In this document: positions 23,541 through 34,266 of the stretch, piece after piece | How the letters are laid out: the number at the start of each line of letters is the position of its first letter | Position numbering within the stretch: position 1 is the stretch's first letter | Source of the DNA: Gentiana macrophylla | Taxonomy: Eukaryota; Streptophyta; Magnoliopsida; Gentianales; Gentianaceae | Direction: 5' to 3' | Length of the DNA stretch: 64,000 nucleotides | NCBI GenBank assembly: GCA_026214975.1 | Contig: CM047810.1 | Span: forward strand, 97,914,316 to 97,978,315 | Notes under the pieces: model-generated | What the model was told of the DNA's origin: nothing | Database searches by the model: none | What the model saw: only the letters and a program-made list of their open reading frames with translations | Translations under genes and position numbers: made by a program

Positions 23541-24134
23541 TGACGATACAGGGTTTCACTCCCTCCACGTGTCGTCTATCGGTTGGTCATCATATTATAA
23601 AATAACTCCAGTATATCCATGTCGATGCCCAGGCTCGAGGCCAAGGCCATCATATAAAAGCCAGGCTACGACTATCGACTGTCGACGACCGAGCAGTGTG
23701 AGATGACAAGTCCATAAGGATAGAGTCCACACCAGCTAGCAGTGTGGGATAGCGAGTCTAGAGTCGATCACCGCAGGTCGGAAGTATCGACTCGAGGGCG
23801 TGGTCCACACCACCGTATCGAGCCCACCCACCACGATAGCTTGGGCAAGGGTCAAGGCCCATTTAAGGGTAAAGGTGACAATAATACAAGCCGACTTAAC
23901 CTTAGGGTTTAGGCAAGTATGATCACTATAAATACCCCATTCCAGGAACTACGTAAGGCTTGATTCCTGGAACATAACAGGATACGTAGGCAATCCAAGA
24001 TACAGTCTTGGACTCAGCCGCATACACAAAAATCCACCCCCTCATTCCTCTTTTTGGCATTAGGGTTCTTGTGTGTTCATCACTAGATTAAATTAGGGCT
24101 CAAATCATCAAGGTGACTTAATTTGTCATCGTCA
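23541..24134 (+). repeat. GYP1 5' LTR
   Basis: TGACGATACAGGG...TTTGTCATCGTCA. It holds TATAAATA at 23937-23944 and a telo-box-like TTAGGGTTTAGG about 25 bases upstream of it. Followed by TTGGCGCTAGAAGGAGG, the expected primer-binding position. Confidence 0.93.
23937..23944 (+). promoter_or_regulatory. GYP1 LTR TATA box
   Basis: TATAAATA in CACTATAAATACCCC; conserved in the 3' LTR (30179-30186) and in both GYP2 LTRs on the minus strand. Confidence 0.7.
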
Positions 24135-26255
24135 TTGGCGCTAGAAGGAGGGGAAAAGTTGTTAGTTTATTTGGCAGTATGCGAGGAGGCAGTGAGTGCG
24201 GTCCTGGTTCGAGAAGGGGTACATGGCCAAGTGCCAATCTACTTTGTCAGCAAGGCTTTGCATGGCCCCGAAGTCCGATATTCGCCAGCCGAGAAGTTAG
24301 CATTATGTCTTGTTCATGCCTCGAGAAAGTTGAGGCCCTATTTTCAAGCCCATCCCATTGTGGTAGTCACTGACCAACCACTAAAGCAAATATTGGCAAA
24401 ACCCGACACCTCAGGTCGATTGGCAAAATGGGTGATTGAAATGGCCCAGTACGACATCGAGTTCGTTCCTCGAACTGCGATAAAAGCACAGGCCTTGGCG
24501 GATTTTTTTAGTGAAGGATCTCCGTCCAACTCGATCAAGAAAAGCAAATCCCGGAGGAAAAATGGACTCTTCATGTCGATGGAGCATCGAGTAAGGAGGG
24601 GCAGGAGCGGGGCTCATCTTCGGTAAGCCCGAAAGCGAGGAATTCCTTACGCCCTTCGTTTCGACTTCAAAGCAACGAACAACGAAGCGAATATGAGGCT
24701 ATGATTCTTGGTTTAAAGCTCGCTTTGAAGTTTGGTGTCGAAGATTTGTCGGTTCTGACTCTCACGGCTAGTGGTCAATCATGTTAAAGGGAGTATGAGG
24801 CCAAGGAAGAAACCATGAAGAATTACTTAGCGCTTGTCCAAAGCCTCATACCAAAATTCAAAACGGTTCAATTCGAGCGGGTTCCCGAAAGTCGAACAAA
24901 GAGAGCCGATGCGCTCTCGGTTGGCCTCAAATTTCATGTCAAGCAAGAAGGTTCTAGTCGAAGCTCTTGACCGATAGGAGTTACATCGAGACAGAGGCCC
25001 AGCCGATTACTCAGCAGGCCACGTGGATGGACTCGATCGCTCTCTATCTCAAAGACGGAATACTACCAGCTGATAAAGTACAATCTAGAAAAGTTCGACT
25101 CTAGTCCACTCGATATGCGTTCTTCGACGACATCCTCTATCGAAAATCTTTTGTAAATCCATGGTTAAGATCGTGATCTCGGTCGGCGGCGAATATCTTT
25201 TGGAGGAAATTCATAGAGGAGCGTGTGGAAATCACTGTGGAGCTAGAATGTTAGCTCGAAAATGTAAGTTAGCTGGATATTTTTGGCCGTCGATGCAACG
25301 AGATGCAAATAATCTTGTCCAGAAATGCAACGCTTGTCAGATTCATGATAATATCTCTCATCAACAAGCGCAAGACATGAATGTCATCTCGTCAGCATGG
25401 CCTTTCGACCAGTGGGGAGTCGACATTGTAGGACCTTTACCTCGAGCTCCGTGAAATCTCAGATTCGTGGTCGTTGCGGTGGACTACTTCACAAAATGGG
25501 TAGAAGCTAAGGCTTTGCCCGACATCCGAGCTGCAACCATTAAAAAATTCTTATGGGTCGACATCCTCTGCAGGTACGGAATTCCGAAAGCTCTAATCTC
25601 GGATAATGGAACACAGTTCGAAGATCGTAAAGTTAGAGAATGGTGTAGTGAATACCATATCGACCAGCGATTCACCTCGGTTGCTCATCCACAAGCAAAC
25701 GGTCAAGTCGAGCAGACTAATCGACAGATCAAGCTGGGTCTAAAAAAGAGACTAGAGGCAGAAGGTCGAGATTGGGCAATTCAACTTCCAAGCATCCTAT
25801 GGTCATACAGGACGGCTCCCAATTCATCAACTGGCGAAACTCCTTTTTCTTTAGTATATGGGTGTGAAGCGGTGATACCCGCCGAGATCGGAGTTCCCTC
25901 CCCTCGAGTTCTGGCATACAATGTTGAGACTAATGATCCCGAACTCCGACAGGAAAGGGACAGTGTCGAGGAACGAAGAGAGATAGCCTCAGCCAGAATG
26001 GCAAGGTATAAGCAGAAGATCTCTCAGTATTACAACTCGAGGGTCAGACATCGATACTTCAAGGTTGGAGATCTGGTTCTAAGGAAGAATGAAGCAAGTC
26101 GACAAGAGGCGGCAGGAAAGTTAACCCCGAATTGGGAAGGACCTTATCAAATTCTGAAAGTCCACCCCAAAGGGTCTTATCAACTTGGTCGGGCGGATGG
26201 AACTACGGTTCCTCGACATTGGCATGCCAACAATCTGAGGAAGTATTATGTCTGA
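24135..26255 (+). pseudogene. GYP1 pol remnant: RNase H, second RNase H, integrase
   Basis: 24150-24560 is the RT-linked RNase H (LVYLAVCEEAVSAVLVREG, YFVSKAL, VVVTDQPLKQIL, WVIEMAQYDIEFVPR). 24560-25000 is the second RNase H in broken frames (NNEAEYEAMILGLKLAL sense, with a lost base near 24690). 25161-26255 is integrase: HHCC zinc finger (HRGACGNHCG...CNACQIH), core with DYFTKWVEAK, SDNGTQF and NGQVEQTNRQ, then the C-terminal YFKVGDLVLRKN and WEGPYQI region ending KYYV. A TGA at 25452-25454 replaces the Gly codon of the RAPGN motif. Integrase after that stop is otherwise open. It cannot be autonomous. Confidence 0.88.
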
Positions 26256-27200
26256 GATAAGCTTTTATGAACTTTTATTTATTTTTAATGTTGAATCTTG
26301 TAATAAGTCCATGTGACAATCTATGATATTCTAATAAAAGTATGCTTTCTCGAGATGTTTTCTGTGTTTGCTAGGATTTATAGCCAAAACGATACAAGCC
26401 CAATGTGACAGAAAAGTTAAAGGCAAAACAATCGAATACGAGTAGAGAAATCCGCAGGTCGGACATCTCGATAAAGCCAAAGCAAAGTTAGCCTATTGGG
26501 CGACGAATGCAAAGGCATAAAGACGGTTCGCATGGTCGGGCCAAAGGTCCAAGCTAAAAGCCGAACGAGCCCAAGAGGCAAACAAGGCTTAAGCAAAGGA
26601 CGGTTCGCATAGTCGGGCCACTGTCCAAGTCGAAGCCAAACGAGCCCGGAGGGCGAAAAAGGCTAGACAAAGGGCGGTTCGCATAGTCGGGCCACCCTGT
26701 CGATCGATGGTCAAAAGAGCTCGAGAAGCGAAAAAGACCAAAGATCAGGGACAGTTTACACTAAAATGCTCAGCCTAAGGGGCGAAATACTAAGGCAAGC
26801 ATATCAATCTCAAGTGTAATAAGAACCAAGGGTTCATAATACACTTGGGGGGCAACACGATATCAATAATAAAAACAACGACGAATAAAGTGAGTGGCGA
26901 GTAGCAAGCAGAGCTGAGGCTCGACAAGCGAAAAGACTATAACGCATCGAGAAGACAAGCAAAATAATGAGAAAGCAAACACAAGTTAAATTACAAAATC
27001 AAAGCAAGTTAAGTTCGAGCATAGTTGTTACAAGATGCGGCCAGGTCGAGATACCGACCAAAGTTGATTTTCAAAAGAATGTCATTACAAAGTTTCAAAT
27101 TTAAAGTGTAAAAGATAAAGATCGGGGTTAGCTTGGGGTCGGATCGGGATTCGCAGAGGTCGGTTCTGTAGAGGTCGGATCGGCGCGGCAATGAGCGGTG
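26256..27200. repeat. GYP1 spacer with ~75-bp tandem repeat
   Basis: Non-coding spacer between pol (plus) and the antisense ORF. Three units with the core GGTTCGCATAGTCGGGCCA sit at about 26527-26545, 26603-26621 and 26676-26694 (spacing about 77 and 74). GYP2 has the same array at 37333-37510. Tandem repeats in the 3' untranslated part are a known feature of Tat-type elements. Confidence 0.75.
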
Positions 27201-27209
27201 GAGTCAAGT

Positions 27210-29403
27210 AGGAGGAGCATACTTTATAGCCAGGGACTCTCCCTGCTGAAACTCCTCGAAGTACCGATCATACAGCTTCTCCGAGTCGGGATTATAGAAC
27301 ATAGGCGTCTGGAGAGTCGACATGTCGAAGCGCACGGAGTGACCTCCTTCATTTGATCCACGGCGGCGTATATCCACCCATCATCGAAGCCCGCATAATC
27401 ACTTCTAGATCATCTTCAAGGTTGGATGACTTGCGATACTCCATGATGGCCTCAGTCTTAGCCTCCTCGACCGCTGCGCTGCGCTCGATCTGATTCGGCT
27501 GTAACGCATCTCGATCTTGACGAGCCTTCCTAGCTTCTTCATCTGCAGCTTTCTGACACTGCTGCAGCTTCTCATAGTCTTGAGCCAGCTTGAGCGGCTC
27601 TCGACCGATCTTGCCTTTCATCTCGCTTTTCGGTCTAGCTCGGCTTCTCGGTAGTGGCGCGCTTTGCTTCAAAGACCACCAACCTATTTTGCAGCTCCTC
27701 GAGCTTGGCGACCGACTCTTGCTTCAACTCGTTATAATGTTTTTTCTCTGACAGAGAGTGCAGGCGCCTTTGTGATGTTGTCTTGGAGTAATCGCCATTC
27801 TCCTTCTTGATCTCGTTCGCCGACTCTCCGGTTTTGGCGGCCGACGAGCGACCTCTCGACCAACAAGAGTATGCTACAAAGTGAAAAAAATGAGTCAATA
27901 AATAAGCAGGTATGGGCCTCGAGGAAAGCAAGTATAAAAAGAGGATCGACTTACGAGGCGATTCGACTTTTCGCGAGAACATAAGACAGGTCTCTGTCAT
28001 CCACACCGGCGTAGTCATCAAAAACCCAGTCCACACCGATTCCTGACTCGGCAGTGGCCTCAGCAACCTTTTTCCTCTTTGCTTCTCGAAGCTGCTCCTT
28101 TACCACCTCAGCAACAGAAGGTCTTTTCTTTGTTTGCACCACCGGCTCTTCAACATTAGCCTCAACGTTCGAGGTCAGATCGATATGTTCCTCTTCGTCT
28201 TCATCTCGAAGAGAGCCATATCGGACGGTTAGCTTCGCCGGTGGTCGAGGCACTTCGGTCGTTCGGCTCCGGCAGACGACTCGATCGCCGCAAGGTTGGT
28301 TCTAGGTGGAGGGACTCCCCCCTCTCGAGAAGAGGAAGGCATGCTGATCTCAGCCACTGGCAAGTCGGTAGCGGCCTGACCCCCGAGAGGTGGTGCAGCT
28401 ACGACCGTCGCCTCAGGAATGCGCTGAGGGTTGGTGACCCTGGAGAATTTGCCCACTGCAATACAAGAAAAAGACAAGTTAGTTTGAACCAACAAGCAAC
28501 AAGTTATCGACTTAAAGAACTACTAGTGTGCAAAAACAAGCAAATAAGTAAACATCCTACGATTCTCGTGATCAGGAACGTTCAGGCCTACATATGGCAT
28601 GGGCCCGGCTTCCTCTAAGCGAGCCAGTGATACAAGAGACTCAAGTCTCGAGTACACACCTCGAAATCATGCCCACTCGAGAGTCGAGCCTCGTGAGGAG
28701 CGGTTCCCTCCCAAGCTTGTCTTGTTTCCCTCTCTCGACCTCCATTGACCGATGTAGGGGTTATCAAGGCCATGACGGACAAAGAAAAATCGAGGCTTCC
28801 ACTCCCCATGAGAAGAAGGCCCTCGTAATGAACTCGTGGCGATTTGCTCTCCTCGGAAGGAATACCACAACTTGTCGTGTGGCAACCATCTTGTAATAAA
28901 ATCGAACACGGGCACTCGAGAAGCAGACTTGCGCCACTCGACACGCTATGATGAACCCCATCGAGTTACGGCGCCATTCGGGCGAGTTGAGACACGCTTA
29001 TCTCATAATGATGAAGAGGCGGCCGAGCAATTTGGGCGAGTGGAAACCTTAGTCCGCTTGCCGCTTGATTTTAAATAAACAATGCAAAACCCTCCTGGGG
29101 CTCATCCGCGAATCGATCACGAGCCGATGGGAGTCGAGATTCAAACGGAGGATGAATTATGCTATATTTCCCACAGATTTCAACAATATCTTACGGAGTA
29201 AGTGTACTAAGACACCTTTTTGCACCCTTTCCATCCATCCTAGTTACTAGCTTTTTAGGTTTGGTTAGGGACGAGGAGGAGGGAAATTCTGAGCTCACCG
29301 AGTCTCCCGGAGAAGAAGATCGGAGATGACAGTGCGGGAGATTGGCTACGAATGGGTGTATCACTACCCCTATCTCGATTCGATTCTTGCTACTACTAGA
29401 CAT
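27210..29403 (-). pseudogene. GYP1 antisense ORF (Transposase_28/'putative gypsy type transposon' family)
   Basis: Runs opposite to pol. ATG at 29403 begins MSSSSKNRIE..., followed by KPKKLVTRMDGKGAK. A middle block (28944-28667) carries HDKLWYSFRGEQ and GEWKPRFFFVRHGLDNPYIG-type text, the pattern of the plant 'putative gypsy type transposon' domain. After an apparent intron/exon border near 28450 the frame has a Ser/Pro-rich linker (SSSREGGVPPPRTNLAAIESS), an acidic/basic block (RYGSLRDEDEEEHIDL, AEVVKEQLREAKRKK), then a coiled-coil tail (EEARKARQDRDALQPNQIE). Several frameshifts and stops break it. Function unknown; such extra ORFs are reported for Tat-lineage elements. Confidence 0.75.
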
Positions 29404-29793
29404 GAACAAAATCACGAAAAGATGAACAACACAGGAAAAGAAGCTTACTTTTTATGCGTTTGAAGATTTGGAGATTGTGATAATAGGTAGCAAGCAAGTT
29501 GGCAGCGTCTAACCTCTCTCTTTTATATATGAGGGCAAAAGTTTGCAAATGATTTGAAGAGGCGTGAGTTATGGGGGTTATAACCCCTGGAAATCGCGAT
29601 TATCAAGGCAATGGCGCGTCTTTGCGGGATTCGAGCGCTTCGTGGGCTAAAACGCTCCACGTGGATGCTAGGCGATTAGGGTTTATGAAACGGCGGGCTT
29701 TCTCCGCCCAAAGAAACACCCAACTCGATGACGATTCAAATGACAGACCCGACCTCGGACAACGGAAGTCGCCTCTCAAGTGCAGGGGGCTTA

Positions 29794-30386
29794 TGACGAT
29801 CTGAGGTTTCACTCCCTCCACGTGTCGCCTATCGGTTGGTCATCATATTATAAAATAACTCCAAGATATCCATGTCGATGCCAGGCTCGAGGCCAAGGCC
29901 ATCATATAAAAGCCAGGCTACGACTATCAACTGTCGACGACCGAGCAGTGTGAGATGACAAGTCCATAAGGATAGAGTCCACACCAGCTAGCGATGTGGG
30001 ATAAGCGAGTCTGAGAGTCGATCACCGCAGGTCGGAAGTATCGACTCGAGGACGAGGTCCACACCACCGTATCGAGCCCACCCACAATATAGCTTGGGCA
30101 AGGTCAAGGCCCATTTAAGGGTAAAGGTGACAATAATACAAGCCGACTTAACCTTAGGGTTTAGGCAAGTATGATCACTATAAATACCCCATTCCAGGAA
30201 CTACGTAAGGCTTGATTCCTGGAACATAACAGGATACGTAGGCAATCCAAGATACAGTATTGGACTCAGCCGCATACACAAAAATCCACCCCCTCATTCC
30301 TCTTTTTGGCATTAGGGTTCTTGTGTGTTCATCACTAGATTAAATTAGGGCTCAAATCATCAAGGTGACTTAATTTGTCATCGTCA
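29794..30386 (+). repeat. GYP1 3' LTR
   Basis: Preceded by the polypurine stretch AAGTGCAGGGGGCTTA; starts TGACGATCTGAGG and ends TCATCGTCA. Followed by target duplicate CTATC. Confidence 0.93.
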
Positions 30387-30391
30387 CTATC

Positions 30392-32037
30392 CAAAATAAA
30401 CAAGACAGTAGAGAGAAAATGTAGGCCATATAGTTGTAACAATCAACACAAAAAAACCCCATGCACTCTCCAGTTGTTACTTTAGTAGTCTTACACAAGC
30501 AATGAAGAAGGAGATGGAACACATAAAAAAGAAACAATCTTTATCATAAAAAGAAAGGAACTCACGGAGAGATGAAGTGACCAGGACTAATGGATAAAGA
30601 GAAATTACCGTAACGTAGATCCACGGCTGCCGCCATCAGATCTACCGTCGTCGTCACCGTATATGCCGGTATCTCCCGACTCTACAAAAGAGGCAACTAA
30701 AAAGAAGCACAGAATGAATCAATCAATTAAGAAATTGTCCAGGCCTTGAAAATCTATGGTTAACTAAGCTGTGTAAGTTTAAAAAAAAAGGAATATAAAG
30801 CTTTACCTCCATCCGTGTCTCTTCTCCTGCTTATTATTCAGAGGCAAAGTCCCACCATTTCATATTCAACCTTCAACATGATAGCAATAGGCAAGAAAAT
30901 CAGGCCGAAGAATCCGCTTCGAATCGAAATTTAAATGACGATAATAAGCAGGAACGGTTTTAGCTTTATTTGACGATGGTTGCAAATCATTGAGAATCAG
31001 GGCCTTAATGACTCGTATCAACACCAAAACGTTAGCACAATGGCAAAGACAGAGTCTTACTCGTCAACACTTCTATAAACACAAAAGGCACAAAATCAAA
31101 GCGATTCGAATTCAAATCGAGAGTAATAATTGATACGATATTAACAAAAAAATCGTATCAATTGTTGCACTGATTGACATGTTCCTATCGCAAATTAGCA
31201 ATATAAGACATACTTTTGACACCTTTGTCATCTTATGAAATAACAACAAACATTTCACGCAGAATTAAATCATCTTATACCGCAATTATATGTAATGGAA
31301 TCCTCCAATGGCTGACCATAGCCCATCAATGAAATTCAATAGAACTAAGAGTGTAACCTTGTCATCCTTATTATTCTCCCCATTTTTCCTTCATTTTCTC
31401 CTTTGCTTCGAGCCCTTTTCATCCTTCTTTGATAATTACTCATCTTTTTTCCTTTCTTCTTTTCCTCTCCTGTTAGATCAAGGGAAGGAACAATCGACTC
31501 TGCAGGAGTGAGGCAAAATCAATTCAACAGAAATCAAGATATACTACAGATCCAAGTATTATGTAAGAGAGAAAAGATGGATGTATTTCTTAACGGAAAG
31601 AGTCGCTTCAAATCCACTTACCTTCGTGAAGAACATGCAAGAAATCTAAAACCGAAGGATATCATTCTGAGATTCTTGATTCCCGAACTCAATAGATATG
31701 CTTGCGTGTCGAGTCGATCTTTGAAGAGAGTGGGATGGCGGTGCTACCATATTCGGCAATAGCACCGGCAGAGGAGAGTTTTGAGGGCGAGAGAAGAGGC
31801 GTAGGGTAGTAGAATTATCTTCATATCGGAAAAGGATAACAATTTGTGAGACATTTGTCGGACATCTTTGTGCAAAAGCATGGAACGGCAGCCACGTAGA
31901 AAGCCTAGATGATGATCTGTTGCAGGAGAAAACGGCGTCGTTTCTGAATGATAAGAAAAAAAAAAAAAAAGAGAGAGAGAGAAACTAAACGACAAAATTG
32001 TCGTTCCAATTTTCCGTCTTTAATAAGTATGGAAAAT
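30392..32037. other. right part of the inserted block; no complete gene
   Basis: On the minus strand around 30680-30590 there is an exon-like piece: a TTTTGTAG acceptor, then either SGDTGIYGDDDGRSDGG-type text ending in TAA or an ATG-initiated MAAAVDLRYGNFSLSISPG followed by a GTGAGT donor. I cannot decide which frame, if either, is real. Plus-strand frames at 31308-31762 are low in complexity and unrecognised. A purine run (AAAAAAAGAGAGAGA, about 31954-31981) lies near the right side. Confidence 0.3.
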
Positions 32038-32426
32038 TAGGGATAAGGACACAATCTGGAATATTTTTAAGTAACAGATCAGCTACATATTTTTTATAGG
32101 GAGAAGGACAATTGCATAATTTTTATAGCGAGAAGGACAAACAGTGAATCCCGAAAATCAGTGAATCTCCCTAGTGACTCCCGAAATCAGTGAATTTTGA
32201 CAGTGAATTTCGACAGTGAATCCCGAAAATTAGTGAATTTCGACAATGAATTTTGAAAATTAGTGAATTTAGGCAAGTGAATTTAAACAATGAATTTGAA
32301 CACAAGTGAATTTCGACAAATGAATAAATAGTTTTGTCCTTTATGCAAAAGTTTCAAAAGACTGTCCTTCTACTCAATTGATGAAATATTTTTGTCCTTC
32401 TCCCTCATTCCCCCTAATAAGTACTC
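32038..32426. repeat. fold-back/MITE-like element with degenerate GTGAATTTCGACA repeats
   Basis: AGGGAGAAGGACAA at about 32097-32110 is mirrored by TTGTCCTTCTCCCT at about 32392-32405. Secondary copies of AAGGACA on the left (32045, 32131) and TGTCCTT on the right (32335, 32365) are also in opposite orientation. The centre (32140-32330) is a degenerate tandem repeat of AGTGAATTTCGACA and AGTGAATCCCGAAA. No coding capacity. A TA flank is possible at either end, but exact ends are uncertain. Confidence 0.55.
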
Positions 32427-32570
32427 CAATTTAAGATGTAGTTCATGTTTTCGTTTTGTTTCCTCTTTTTTTTTTTTTTTTTTTTTGTGTGTTTAACTTG
32501 ACATCGTTCGAAACGTAAAGATAACATTATATGGTGGAAATACACGATCACTAACATTTGATGTTTTCAG

Positions 32571-33036
32571 GCACTTTGCCATGCCACAATCAGTTTGTCG
32601 ACCGAGTTTAAGAGATTGGTAAAATTGGTGGCCAAAACTTATTGTCGCCCTTTACGAGATTTCATTCAAAACTCAGAAAATTTAGGTCTTATTTATCAGG
32701 TTAGTTAAAGACGTGTGGAAAGTGTGAGTGTGTACCAGAGATGGAGTACACTTTTTGTTCATTACACATTGACAAGTAGTATAATTAAAGATGTGTTTCT
32801 TGTTGTGCCAGCGTTCAATTTGGCCACGTACCATCGATCTTCATGATCACTCAAGATGGATAGCTCCTGTAGAAGTTCCAAGATGTTTGTCAAACAGCTT
32901 GAAGAAGGTTTATTATTGTGATTATAATGGTTTGGCAGATGAGCGTGCTATGATATGCTATATGTTAAAGTATGGAAGTGTTCTTGAAGTTATGGATATA
33001 TCTTGCTATAATAATAAGGGGATGGAGAAAAGTTAA
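32571..33036 (+). pseudogene. G3: F-box gene exons 2 and 3 without exon 1
   Basis: Exon 2 (32571-32699, 43 codons; relatives have 48) reads ALCHATISLSTEFKRLVKL and is flanked by TTTTCAG and GTTAG. Exon 3 (32812-33036) carries the FBD: VPRCLSNSLKKV, DERAMICYMLKYGSVLEVMDI, then ends early at TAA because of a shift (GGAGAAAAGTTAAAG reads as KLKLLE in the next frame). No F-box exon lies upstream; instead there is a MITE-like repeat and the foreign block ending near 32040. G2 at 19464-20345 lacks exactly these exons, so the two may be halves of one gene split by the insertion. Confidence 0.8.
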
Positions 33037-33692
33037 AGTTGCTTGAGAGATATCCGAGTTTCCAAGAAAGTCTCCGGTTTGCAAAGTCCGATTCTCCTAG
33101 TAGCCTTCAAACAGAGAGTTTTAACCGTTGCACTACATAATATCATGTTGTTATTGCCTTTGTTACCTTCAAATATATAATGTGCAACGGTTTCTATATA
33201 ATGTATCTTTTGTATCTTTTGTTGCTCGATTTACAATCTTTATTAGAACGCCTGCTCAAGATGTGTATCCGATTGTAAATGCGGTTCAAAAGAAACAGTA
33301 AGAGAAAAGTTGCTCGGTTACTTGATGGTAAATTAGTAAAATCAGTTTTACATAATAGAAAAGAAGGAGCTTATATGGCATGTATACGAGGTGGTTTGGT
33401 TGTTAGTTCAAACACTTCAGCTTGCGTTAGTGAACCTGCATTATTAACGTTATAAAAGATTTAATGGCATTTTGCTGCCATTGAATTGAGCCTTGGAATT
33501 ACTTGCTAGTGAAATAATATACCAATGGTTAAGTCATTACATATCGATGTATTTGATGATAACATTTAAGTATGTATTCATATAATTAATATTTATTTCG
33601 AAACAAATGGTTTTTTCAAATTACAAAGATAATTTCATAATTGCTTTTATTAGGCAATGGTAAGTTGATATCTGCGTCTAAATTTGTCTATG
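33037..33692. other. intergenic, no gene seen
   Basis: 3' flank of G3. No recognisable ORF, RNA gene or repeat. Ends at target duplicate TCTAA (33693-33697) of GYP2. Confidence 0.5.
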
Positions 33693-33697
33693 TCTAA

Positions 33698-34266
33698 TGA
33701 CGATGACAAATTAAGTCACCTTGATGATTTGAGCCCTAATTTAATCTAGTGATGAACACACAAGAACCCTAATGCCAAAAAGAGGAATGAGGGGGTGGAT
33801 TTTATGTATGCGGCTGAGTCCAAGACTGAATCTTGAATTGCCTACGTATCCTGTTAAATTCCAGGAATCAAGCCTTACGTAGTTCCTGGAATGGGGTATT
33901 TATAGTGATCATACTTGCCTAAACCCTAAGGTTAAGTCGGCTTGTATTATTGTCACATTTACCCTTAAATGGGCCTTGACCCCTTGCCCAAGCTATCGCT
34001 ATTAATGGGCTTAGTAAGCTGATGCGGACTCTGTCCTCGATATCGACCTGTGGTGACCGACTCTAGGACTTACTGTCCTACATTGCTAGCTGGTGCGGAC
34101 TGAATGTCCTACACTGCTCGATACTCGATAGTCGATAGTCGTAGCCTAGCTTTGATATGGTGGCCTTGGCCTCGAGCCTGGGCATCGACATGGGTACTGG
34201 TGTTATTTATAGTGTGATGACCAACCGATAGACGACACGTGGAGGGAGTGAAACCCTGTATCGTCA
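33698..34266 (-). repeat. GYP2 3' LTR
   Basis: 569 bases, TGACGATGACA...TGTATCGTCA in plus orientation. It carries the complement of TATAAATA (TATTTATAG, about 33897-33905) and the telo-box AAACCCTAAGG just to its right. Confidence 0.93.

Larger units (their letters stand above)
23541..30386 (+). mobile_element. GYP1: Tat-type Ty3/gypsy element, internally deleted
   Basis: Two LTRs of about 593 bases (23541-24134 and 29794-30386) flank a 5.7-kb interior, with a perfect 5-base target duplication CTATC (23536-23540 and 30387-30391). LTRs begin TGACGAT and end ATCGTCA. The interior lacks gag, protease and RT: the primer-binding region TTGGCGCTAGAAGGAGG is followed at once by RNase H coding sequence, so a deletion of several kb joined them, by comparison with GYP2. 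It retains RNase H, the second (archaeal-type) RNase H that marks the Tat lineage, integrase and an antisense ORF. Small differences between the LTRs indicate it is older than GYP2. Confidence 0.92.
20483..32043 (-). mobile_element. candidate Helitron (minus strand) interrupted by gypsy element GYP1
   Basis: F-box intron sequence ends at ...CCTCATA (20482) and new sequence begins CTAG. Read on the minus strand this is a 3' terminus ending CTAG, followed by T, with a 15-base hairpin (stem CTGTGC/GCACGG with one T-G pair, loop GAT, 20496-20510) ending 13 bases from the terminus. That is the diagnostic Helitron 3' end. Inside, on the same strand, is an RPA/OB-fold-like fragment, and RPA-like proteins are carried by plant Helitrons. 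The 5' end on this strand would start TC next to a T on the plus strand; TCCCTAATTTTCC at 32043 fits but overlaps a MITE-like repeat, so the right border is tentative. No Rep/helicase remains. Without GYP1 the unit would be about 4.7 kb. Confidence 0.4.

Noticed and set aside
28054..28896. Plus-strand open frames in GYP1
   Set aside because: Shadows of the antisense ORF, whose composition (Ser/Arg/Glu-rich) keeps several frames open.
31308..31762. Two plus-strand frames of 67 and 84 codons as a possible small gene
   Set aside because: Low-complexity Phe/Ser/Leu text and an unrecognised basic frame, with no start context, domain or neighbour support.
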